From Ga0077555 sp031367895 (GTDB lineage: Bacteria; Pseudomonadota; Alphaproteobacteria; Rhizobiales; Hyphomicrobiaceae), in contig JANLQP010000193.1 in NCBI GenBank assembly GCA_031367895.1, forward strand, positions 1 to 5,571: a stretch of DNA of 5,571 bases. Reading direction: 5' to 3'. Below the pieces are notes generated by a model, which was not told the origin of the DNA, searched no databases, and saw only the letters and a program-made list of their open reading frames with translations. A program made the translations under genes and the position numbers. Shown piece after piece: positions 1 to 5,571 of this stretch (position 1 is the first letter of the stretch; each line of letters begins with the position of its first letter).

Positions 1-188
1 GGACGGAACTTTCCGGCGTCGAGGATGGGCCCACCCATCGCGGCAAAGATTCCACCGGTTCCGTGCGGCAGGGCGGCCTTGCCGCATGTTTGTGCAAGAG
101 GTTCTGAGGCGGTTACGCCGCCCTGCGCCTGGAATTGATGAGGGAACCTCGGGCGCTTGGCGCCGCGGGGGTAAAGGTGCGTGACATG

Positions 189-210
189 GTGAAGTCGTGA
201 AGTCGTGAAA
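189..210. repeat. Short 8-bp tandem repeat (GTGAAGTC x2 plus partial copy)
   Basis: Two exact head-to-tail copies of GTGAAGTC are followed by GTGAA from a third, in the non-coding stretch upstream of the aminotransferase gene. The repeat is directly visible. Its function is unknown: it may be a slippage product or a tandem regulator-binding site. It lies about 235 bases upstream of the gene start. Confidence 0.75.
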
Positions 211-426
211 ACGGGGAGAAGGGACGTACGCGCCGCGCCTTGGCCGCATACCGCACCGCTGCCTGCGCCATGGCGCTCGCTTCGAAATCCGGCTAGGAGT
301 GCGGCAGAATCAGGCAAATCGTGAGCGCACTTGCGCCGGATACGATCGTGCGGAGGCGCGTCTTCGACACGATGTCTTGGCGGAGCCAGGATTCGCTTGG
401 ACGCATCAGAAGGCGCCGGCAAGAAC

Positions 427-433
427 GAAGGGG
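427..433 (+). promoter_or_regulatory. Ribosome binding site of the aminotransferase gene
   Basis: A purine-rich GAAGGGG lies 10 nt before the ATG at 444. It resembles the anti-16S rRNA Shine-Dalgarno core, although the spacing is slightly long. It supports ATG 444 over the upstream in-frame GTG at 321 as the true start. Confidence 0.55.
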
Positions 434-443
434 ACACTGCCCG

Positions 444-1661
444 ATGACCGAACCGACCGGCCTCGAGACCATAGTTCAGGGCAAAATCCTGTCGCCGTTC
501 ACGCGGCTGCGGCGGCTGCTCGACGGCGTCGCGCCCGGGCACGACAAGCCGATCGAGATGACGGTCGGCGATCCGAAGGAGGCGATGCCGGGCTTCGTGA
601 TCGACCGCATGGTCGAGGCCAAGCAGCTGATGTCGACCTATCCGGCGATCCGCGGCAGCGAGGATCTGCGCCGCGCCATCGGCCAGTGGATCGAGCGGCG
701 CTACAACCTGGAAGGCCAGATCGAGGCGCTGCGCGAGGTGCACCCGCTGAACGGCTCACGCGAGGGGCTGTTCTACGCCATGCTGCCCGCGCTCGGGAGG
801 AAGCGCGTTGTGGGCAAGCCCGTGGTGCTGCTGCCGAATCCGTTCTATCACACGTATCTGGGTTCGACGCTGGCGATGAACGCGGAGCCGGTGTTCCTCA
901 ACGCCACCGACGAAACCGGGCACTTGCCGGACCTCGACGCGCTCGCCAAGGAAACCGAGGTTCTCGAACGGACCGTGGCGTTCTATCTGTGCTCGCCAGC
1001 GAACCCGCAGGGCGCGGTTGCCAGCGCCAGCTATGTCCGCCGGGCGCTGGCTTTGGCCCGCCAGTACGATTTCATGCTGTTCTTCGACGAGTGCTACTCC
1101 GAGATCTATACCGGCGAGGCGCCCACGGGCGGCCTGCAGATCGCCGCGCAAAGTCCGGAGAAATTCAAGAACATCGTCGTCTTCAACTCGCTGTCGAAGC
1201 GCTCGAACCTGCCGGGCTTGCGGTCGGGCTTCATCGCGGGCGACGGCCAATTCATCGAGACGCTGGCCGAGGTGCGCAACCTGGTCGCGCCGCAGATGCC
1301 CGGCCCCGTGCAGCACGCCTCGATCGCGGTCTGGGGCGAGGAGCAGCACGTGGCGTCGATCCGGCAGGCCTATCGCGCCAAATTCGACATCTGCGACGAA
1401 CTGCTGAAAGGCCGCATGGGCTACCGGCGACCGGCCGGCGGCTTCTTCCTGTGGCTCGATATGAGCCATTTGGGCGGCGGCGTCGACGCAACGGTAACAC
1501 TCTGGCAACGCTGCGGTGTCAAGGTCGTGCCGGGCGCCTACCTGTCCCAGGCCGATCGCAATGGGGTCAATCCCGGCGAGCGGTACGTGCGTGTTGCGCT
1601 GGTGCATCCGGCCGCAACCATCAGGGAGGCGCTGGAACGTGTCGTATCCGCCAAGGCGTAA
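444..1661 (+). CDS. dapC: N-succinyldiaminopimelate aminotransferase-like PLP enzyme (DapC type)
   Basis: This 405-residue protein is a fold-type I, class I/II aminotransferase of the cytoplasm. DapC moves the amino group of glutamate onto N-succinyl-2-amino-6-oxopimelate in the succinylase branch of lysine and meso-diaminopimelate synthesis. Visible active-site features are NGSRE near residues 103-107 (cofactor phosphate loop), NPFY with Tyr135 (ring stacking), Asn187 in SPANPQG, Asp215 and Tyr218 in DECYSEIY, the Schiff-base Lys252 in SLSKRSNLPGLRSGF with Arg260, and Arg383 in YVRVALVHP (substrate carboxylate). The SLSKRSNLPGLRSGF stretch and the NPFYxxY block match proteobacterial DapC as I remember it, and the length is normal. 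The start at 444 is chosen because a Shine-Dalgarno sequence precedes it and family-like sequence begins there. It is followed after 15 nt by ftsK with no terminator between, so one operon is likely. The class is certain; the exact substrate is inferred, and another class I aminotransferase remains possible. Confidence 0.85.
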   Translation: MTEPTGLETIVQGKILSPFTRLRRLLDGVAPGHDKPIEMTVGDPKEAMPGFVIDRMVEAKQLMSTYPAIRGSEDLRRAIGQWIERRYNLEGQIEALREVHPLNGSREGLFYAMLPALGRKRVVGKPVVLLPNPFYHTYLGSTLAMNAEPVFLNATDETGHLPDLDALAKETEVLERTVAFYLCSPANPQGAVASASYVRRALALARQYDFMLFFDECYSEIYTGEAPTGGLQIAAQSPEKFKNIVVFNSLSKRSNLPGLRSGFIAGDGQFIETLAEVRNLVAPQMPGPVQHASIAVWGEEQHVASIRQAYRAKFDICDELLKGRMGYRRPAGGFFLWLDMSHLGGGVDATVTLWQRCGVKVVPGAYLSQADRNGVNPGERYVRVALVHPAATIREALERVVSAKA

Positions 1662-1676
1662 CCAAACCTCGAGTTC

Positions 1677-4463
1677 ATGTCGCAAGAGCGTGTCGGACAT
1701 GCGCCGAGACCGCTGCTTCCAGACGCATTGGAAGAACGGCTGGTCGGTGGGCTGCTGAAGATTGCAGGCTTCGTGCTCGCTGGCATCGCTTTGCTTGGAT
1801 GGCTCTCGCTCATCAGCTGGTCGGCGGACGACCCGAGCCTGACGCACGCGACCAGCGGGATGGCCCGCAACTGGCTCGGCCCCCTCGGCGCGATCGTCTC
1901 CGATCTGATGCTGCAGACGCTCGGTTTCTGCGCGATCATCGTCTACCTCGGCCTAGCCTATCTCGGCCTCGAACTGATTCTGAAGCAACGCGTGACGCTT
2001 TTGAAGCTGCGCCTCTGGCTCTATCCGCTGGCCGTCGTGACACTGTCGGGCGCGATGGCGTCGCTGCCGGCGCCGGAGAGCTGGCCGCTGAACCATGGTC
2101 TCGGCGGCATGGTCGGCGACACCGCTTTCAGCTTGTTTGCCGGCGTGCTGGCGATGATCAATCCGGTGCGTGCTGGCATGGTTGCCGGCCTCGTCATGTT
2201 CACGACCGGCATGTGCCTGCTGTCGGCTGGTCTTGGTCTGACGCAGCGCGACTGGGCGATCCTGTGGCAGCGCGAACCGGCCGCGGCAGGCGAAGGTTCG
2301 GCTGGTGGCGCTGGTGCCGCCGGCGGCAACATCGTCACGCGCTGGCTGGCGAAGCGGGTTGCGCTCGCCGCGAAGAAGAAGGATGCCGCGGTCGTCGCCA
2401 AGGCCGTGCCAGCGTCCGAGTGGTCGGGCGAAGAGGCGTTGGCGGGCGAGCCGATCGGCGCGGTGGGGCATGCGACTGCGGCCCCAAACGCCGGCGCGCC
2501 GGTATCGGCGGCGCATATGCGTACGGGGGATTCCTCACGTGCCGTTCCTATGGTGCACGCTCCCGCGGACATGCTTGCCGACCAGTCCGAGCCGTTGCCG
2601 CCGCCGATGATGCCGGCGCGCATGGCGACGTCGCGTCAGCCTGAACATGAAGCACGCTCGCCACCTGCTGCTGCGCCGGTTTGGCATCCGGCTGTGCCGG
2701 CCGTCCGCGCTCCGGCCGCACAGGCTTTGCACGTCGACGCCGTCCATCGCGGCGCAGGATTCGACAATTTCACCGATCGCGCCAGCCGCGCCATGGCCGC
2801 GCGCTTTGCGCCAGGCGGGCAGGAAGCGGCGACCGCTTCGGGGGGTGTGGCCGGTGGTGCCGCCACCTCCGCGCGCATGGCTGCCGCTGCGCTGGGCACT
2901 CTTTTCCGGGCGAGTGAGCCCGGCTACCGCGCGCCATCGCTCAACATCCTGCGCCGGCCGGCAGCGTCGCGGCCGAGCGCCGAGTTCACAGCCCCGATCC
3001 TGCGCGGCAGTGCGCGCCTGCTCGAGGACACGCTGAATGATTTCAGCATCAAGGGCGAAGTGAAGGACATCCGCCCCGGCCCCGTCGTCACGCTGTTCGA
3101 GTTCGAGCCCGCCCGCGGCACCAAGACCGCCCGCGTCGTGGCGCTCGCCGACGACATCGCCCGCTCGATGAGCGCCACCTCGGCGCGCGTCGCCGTAATT
3201 CCCGGCCGCAACGCCATCGGCATCGAGCTGCCGAACGTGCGCCGCGAAACCGTGTTGTTGCGCGACGTGCTGGAATCGGAGACCTGGCGGCGCAGCGACG
3301 CACAGCTGCCGATCGTGCTCGGCAAGGGCATCGGCGGCGAGCCTGTGATCGCCGATCTCGCGCGCATGCCGCATCTGCTCGTCGCTGGCACCACGGGTTC
3401 GGGCAAGTCCGTCGCCGTCAACGCGATGATCCTGTCGCTGCTGTTCAAGCACTCGCCGGCCGAATGCCGGTTGCTGATGATCGACCCGAAAATGCTGGAG
3501 TTGTCGGTCTACAACGGGATCCCGCATCTCCTCGCCCCCGTCGTCACCGATCCGCATCAGGCGGCAGCCACGCTCGGCTGGGCTGTCATGGAGATGGAAG
3601 AGCGCTACAAGCGCATGGCGCAGCTTGGTGCGCGCAACATCGACATCTTCAACAATCGCGTGCGTAATGCGAGGAAGCGCGGCGAGCAGATCGGCCGCAC
3701 GGTGCAGACCGGCTTCGATGATCACACGGGTGCAGCCGTCTACGAGCGTGAGCGCATCGATCACGAGCCGATGCCCTACATCGTCATTGTCGTCGATGAA
3801 CTCGCCGACCTGATGGTCGTCGCCGGCAAAGAGATGGAAGCCTCCGTGCAGCGCTTGGCGCAGATGGCGCGTGCGGCCGGCATCCATCTGATCATGGCGA
3901 CGCAGCGCCCAAGCGTCGATGTGATCACCGGCACGATCAAAGCCAACCTGCCGACGCGGATCGCCTTCAAGGTCGCCTCGAAGATCGACAGCCGCACGAT
4001 CCTGAACGAGCAGGGCGCGGAGCAGTTGCTCGGCGCCGGCGACATGCTGTTTGCGCCGGGGGCCGGCCAGATCGTGCGCGTGCACGGGCCGCTCGTTTCG
4101 GACGAGGAAGTCGAACGGGTCGCCGAGGCGCTGCGCGAGAACGGCGAGGCGCAGTACATCGACGCGCTGATGCGGGTGCACGAGACCGGCCAGCTTGGCG
4201 TGCTGGCCGCCGCAGTGTCGAGGAAAGCCAACGACAGTCCGGATGCCGATGAGCTCTTCGACCGTGCGGTCGCCATCGTACATCGCGACCAGAAGGCCTC
4301 GACCAGCTATCTGCAGCGCCGCCTGGCGATCGGCTACAACCGGGCAGCCGACCTGATGGAGCGCATGCAGCGCGAGGGCCTCGTTTCGGCAGCCGACGCT
4401 TCCGGGCGCCGCCGCGTGTTGATGGGCGCCGAGAATGAAGCCGATGACGGCCCTCAGACCTGA
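1677..4463 (+). CDS. ftsK: DNA translocase FtsK
   Basis: This 928-residue membrane-anchored, hexameric ATP-driven DNA pump acts at the division septum, where FtsK clears and aligns chromosome termini for XerCD recombination at dif. The N-terminal part has about four hydrophobic segments (roughly residues 24-47, 74-99, 114-131 and 165-187). An Ala/Pro/Gly-rich, probably disordered linker follows (about 200-435). The motor has an alpha domain (about 440-555) and a RecA-like beta domain with Walker A GTTGSGKS at 571-578 (Lys577) and Walker B VIVVDE ending in Asp707-Glu708. ATQRPSVDVITGTIKANLPT and the motor-domain insert with RTVQTGFDD are typical of alphaproteobacterial FtsK. The winged-helix gamma domain (about 854-918), which reads KOPS sequences, is complete, with YLQRRLAIGYNRAADLMERM. 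The ATG at 1677 gives a normal-length N-terminus, although no good Shine-Dalgarno sequence precedes it. Translation may be coupled to the upstream aminotransferase gene, which ends 15 nt before. The last 10 bp overlap the convergent integrase gene. Confidence 0.96.
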   Translation: MSQERVGHAPRPLLPDALEERLVGGLLKIAGFVLAGIALLGWLSLISWSADDPSLTHATSGMARNWLGPLGAIVSDLMLQTLGFCAIIVYLGLAYLGLELILKQRVTLLKLRLWLYPLAVVTLSGAMASLPAPESWPLNHGLGGMVGDTAFSLFAGVLAMINPVRAGMVAGLVMFTTGMCLLSAGLGLTQRDWAILWQREPAAAGEGSAGGAGAAGGNIVTRWLAKRVALAAKKKDAAVVAKAVPASEWSGEEALAGEPIGAVGHATAAPNAGAPVSAAHMRTGDSSRAVPMVHAPADMLADQSEPLPPPMMPARMATSRQPEHEARSPPAAAPVWHPAVPAVRAPAAQALHVDAVHRGAGFDNFTDRASRAMAARFAPGGQEAATASGGVAGGAATSARMAAAALGTLFRASEPGYRAPSLNILRRPAASRPSAEFTAPILRGSARLLEDTLNDFSIKGEVKDIRPGPVVTLFEFEPARGTKTARVVALADDIARSMSATSARVAVIPGRNAIGIELPNVRRETVLLRDVLESETWRRSDAQLPIVLGKGIGGEPVIADLARMPHLLVAGTTGSGKSVAVNAMILSLLFKHSPAECRLLMIDPKMLELSVYNGIPHLLAPVVTDPHQAAATLGWAVMEMEERYKRMAQLGARNIDIFNNRVRNARKRGEQIGRTVQTGFDDHTGAAVYERERIDHEPMPYIVIVVDELADLMVVAGKEMEASVQRLAQMARAAGIHLIMATQRPSVDVITGTIKANLPTRIAFKVASKIDSRTILNEQGAEQLLGAGDMLFAPGAGQIVRVHGPLVSDEEVERVAEALRENGEAQYIDALMRVHETGQLGVLAAAVSRKANDSPDADELFDRAVAIVHRDQKASTSYLQRRLAIGYNRAADLMERMQREGLVSAADASGRRRVLMGAENEADDGPQT

Positions 4464-5571
4464 GCGTTGCCCAACTGAGCGTTACCCAACTTGACCAACG
4501 GCTGGGGAACAGCCATTTTTATGTCCGGAGCTGGACGAAGCAGACGCGGCCGACGATGGCGTCCGGCGATGCGATTGACCAAGAACGGAAGCAGCGTGGC
4601 GCGCGCATAGGACGCCTCGGCCTTGTCGGGCAGTTGGTGCGCCATGGCGTGTTCGATCACTTCGCGCGGGAATGCCGATTGCTCGCCAGCCCAATCGCGG
4701 AAGGTGGACCGGAAGCCGTGCGAGGTAATCAAGCGCCCGCCTTCTTTGCGATCGATCCAGCCGGGCCGGCCTTCGGTCTGCTCTGATTTGTGCATCCGGC
4801 GAATAAGCATCGCCATGGCCATGCCGGACAGCGCGCCACCGTCATTGGCAGGGAACAGCGGGGCATCGGCACGGCCCTTCGTATTGAGCGGCTGGACGGC
4901 CTCCAGAATGGCCAAGGCACGCGGGGACAGGGGAATGGTATGTTCCTTGCCCGCTTTCATGCGGACAGCGGGAATGGTCCAGACAGCCGCTCCAAGGTCA
5001 ACCTCGGCCCACGTCGCGCCGATCACTTCGCCCGTGCGCGCGGCTGTCAGGATTGCAAACTCCAGCGCCCGCGCCGCCAGTGCTTCCCGTGCGCGAAGGT
5101 CCGCCATGAATGCGGGCAACTCGCCATAGGCCAGCGCGGCATGGTGGCCACGCTGCAGCTTGCCGGGCTTTGGCAAGATATGGTCCAGGTGCCCGCGCCA
5201 CAGGGCCGGGTTTTCGCCCGATCGCATCCCCTGAACCTTCGCGGCGGAAAGGACGTTTTCAATCCGGCCTCGCACGCGGCTGGCGGTTTCGGGCACGGAA
5301 GCCCAGATCGGCTCCAGCACCTTCAATACGTGATCGGTGCCGATCAGCGAAACCGGCACGTCGCCAATGATCGGATAGGCATAGGTGGCCAGCGTGTTGC
5401 GCCATTGCTGGCGATGCTTCTCATTGCGCCAGCCGCCCTCTTTGCGATTAATGAACGTCTCGGCCACGTCGCGGAAGGTTCGGCGCGTCAATGCCTCTGC
5501 GCTGGCGACGGCCGCCGCCTTGCGGGCCTTTGTGCGTTTGCCCTCCAGCGTCTCACCCTTCGCAGCTTGTG
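4454..5571 (-). CDS. P4-type tyrosine integrase, 5' end beyond the window
   Basis: This site-specific recombinase of the P4/DUF4102 integrase family catalyses integration and excision of a genomic island or prophage. The frame stays open to position 5571, so the N-terminus, including the usual arm-binding domain, is cut by the window edge. A TTG at 5491 is internal, not a start. Numbering from the first complete codon in the window (371 residues), the core-binding domain includes WRNTLATYAYPIIGDVPV and PIWASVPETASRVRGRIENV. The catalytic set looks complete: Arg178 in ARTGEVIGA, a lysine near 205-208 in MKAGKEH, His284 and Arg287 in HGFRSTFRDW, His311 in HAMAH, and Tyr321 in ASYAR. Just after Tyr321 the expected KRRxLMxxWA helix is missing. 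About 45 unrelated residues replace it, ending in a duplicated LGNAQ encoded by the tandem repeat at the ftsK stop. It is convergent with ftsK and overlaps it by 10 bp. It marks the end of an integrated element; whether it is active is uncertain. Confidence 0.9.
   Translation of the reverse strand, partial: QAAKGETLEGKRTKARKAAAVASAEALTRRTFRDVAETFINRKEGGWRNEKHRQQWRNTLATYAYPIIGDVPVSLIGTDHVLKVLEPIWASVPETASRVRGRIENVLSAAKVQGMRSGENPALWRGHLDHILPKPGKLQRGHHAALAYGELPAFMADLRAREALAARALEFAILTAARTGEVIGATWAEVDLGAAVWTIPAVRMKAGKEHTIPLSPRALAILEAVQPLNTKGRADAPLFPANDGGALSGMAMAMLIRRMHKSEQTEGRPGWIDRKEGGRLITSHGFRSTFRDWAGEQSAFPREVIEHAMAHQLPDKAEASYARATLLPFLVNRIAGRHRRPRLLRPAPDIKMAVPQPLVKLGNAQLGNAQV
4460..4491. repeat. 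15-bp tandem repeat at the ftsK stop codon
   Basis: Two adjacent copies, TGAGCGTTGCCCAAC (4461-4475) and TGAGCGTTACCCAAC (4476-4490), differ at one base (G4469 versus A4484). The first copy begins exactly with the ftsK TGA stop. On the minus strand both copies are in frame in the integrase gene and encode LGNAQ twice at its C-terminus. The position beside an integrase makes an attachment-site or integrase-binding role possible, but simple duplication by replication slippage explains it equally well. Confidence 0.85.
4500..4521 (+). terminator. Possible rho-independent terminator of ftsK
   Basis: A 5-bp GC-rich stem, GGCTG (4500-4504) paired with CAGCC (4510-4514), encloses the loop GGGAA and is followed by ATTTTTA. 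The arrangement fits intrinsic termination of transcription leaving ftsK, 37 nt after its stop. The stem is short, and alphaproteobacteria rely heavily on Rho, so this is tentative. The hairpin lies inside the 3' part of the convergent integrase frame. Confidence 0.45.

Larger units (their letters stand above)
1..443. other. Upstream region with no supportable gene
   Basis: No convincing coding sequence is visible here. The three forward frames give only short peptides without recognisable family motifs, and the first stops in the different frames fall between about positions 100 and 180. A GTG-initiated in-frame extension of the downstream aminotransferase (from 321) is possible but gives an arginine-rich stretch unlike the family's N-terminus. 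Two short GC hairpins (arms at 108-112/118-122 and 152-156/160-164) lack a following T-run, so I do not call them terminators. No clear promoter boxes were found. The promoter of the downstream aminotransferase-ftsK pair probably lies here, but I cannot place it. The first 100 bases could include the end of an upstream gene that I do not recognise. Confidence 0.5.
4454..4600. other. Candidate element/chromosome junction (attachment region)
   Basis: Integrase genes usually sit next to one attachment site of their element. Here the integrase 3' end meets the ftsK 3' end with no gap. The protein loses family similarity at about 4590, and the DNA from there to the ftsK stop contains the tandem repeat and the possible ftsK terminator. 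I infer that the attachment core lies somewhere in this interval. The partner repeat at the other end of the element is outside the window, so the core cannot be defined. Confidence 0.3.

Noticed and set aside
108..164. Two short GC hairpins as a terminator of an upstream gene
   Set aside because: The stems are only 5 bp and neither is followed by a T-run. Such hairpins arise by chance in DNA this GC-rich.
321..443. N-terminal extension of the aminotransferase from GTG 321
   Set aside because: The extra 41 residues are Arg-rich and unlike the family, whereas ATG 444 has a Shine-Dalgarno-like GAAGGGG upstream and gives the normal length.
756..1847. A 363-codon open frame antisense to the aminotransferase gene and the start of ftsK
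   Set aside because: It lies opposite well-supported genes, crosses their boundary, and shows no recognisable protein motifs.
299..2644. A 781-codon open frame on the plus strand across the aminotransferase gene and the first part of ftsK
   Set aside because: It overlaps two genes with clear family motifs in another frame. Its product is Arg/Ala/Gly-rich with no recognisable domain, as expected from a shadow frame in GC-rich DNA.
2535..4283. A 582-codon open frame antisense to ftsK
   Set aside because: It lies wholly opposite the conserved FtsK motor and linker. The product is His/Arg/Asp-rich without family motifs, a typical antisense shadow.
4482..4694. Frameshift as the cause of the odd integrase C-terminus
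   Set aside because: Reading the other two minus-strand frames downstream of the catalytic tyrosine does not recover the expected KRRxLMxxWA-like helix, so a simple indel does not explain the divergence.
5489..5491. TTG at 5491 as the start of the integrase
   Set aside because: The same frame continues without a stop to the window edge, with Ala/Lys-rich linker sequence typical of this integrase family upstream of the core-binding domain. The gene is therefore cut by the window, not started here.

Overview
This GC-rich window reads as chromosomal DNA of an alphaproteobacterium, most likely a Hyphomicrobiales (Rhizobiales) relative. The main support is the FtsK, whose four-helix N-terminus and motor-domain insert have the alphaproteobacterial form, and the pairing of a DapC-type aminotransferase with ftsK. 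I recall that pairing from rhizobial genomes and have not searched for it. The genus cannot be settled from the sequence.

Layout: positions 1-443 hold no gene I can support, only a short 8-bp tandem repeat and, at the end, a Shine-Dalgarno-like sequence. Positions 444-1661 (+) encode a PLP-dependent aminotransferase that closely resembles N-succinyldiaminopimelate aminotransferase (DapC, lysine/meso-diaminopimelate synthesis). Only 15 nt later, 1677-4463 (+) encodes a complete FtsK DNA translocase. The two genes are probably co-transcribed, which puts a peptidoglycan-precursor enzyme next to the septal DNA pump.

Positions 4454-5571 (-) encode a P4-type tyrosine integrase. Its reading frame runs off the right edge of the window, and its 3' end overlaps the last 10 bp of ftsK on the opposite strand. 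This looks like one end of an integrated element abutting the ftsK stop codon. The junction is the most interesting part of the window. It has a 15-bp tandem repeat starting at the ftsK stop, a hairpin plus T-run that could terminate ftsK transcription, and an integrase C-terminus that departs from its family just after the catalytic tyrosine and is encoded by this same junction DNA.

The rest is ordinary housekeeping sequence. I see no CRISPR array, RNA gene, defence system or insertion sequence. The element's cargo, if any, lies beyond position 5571.
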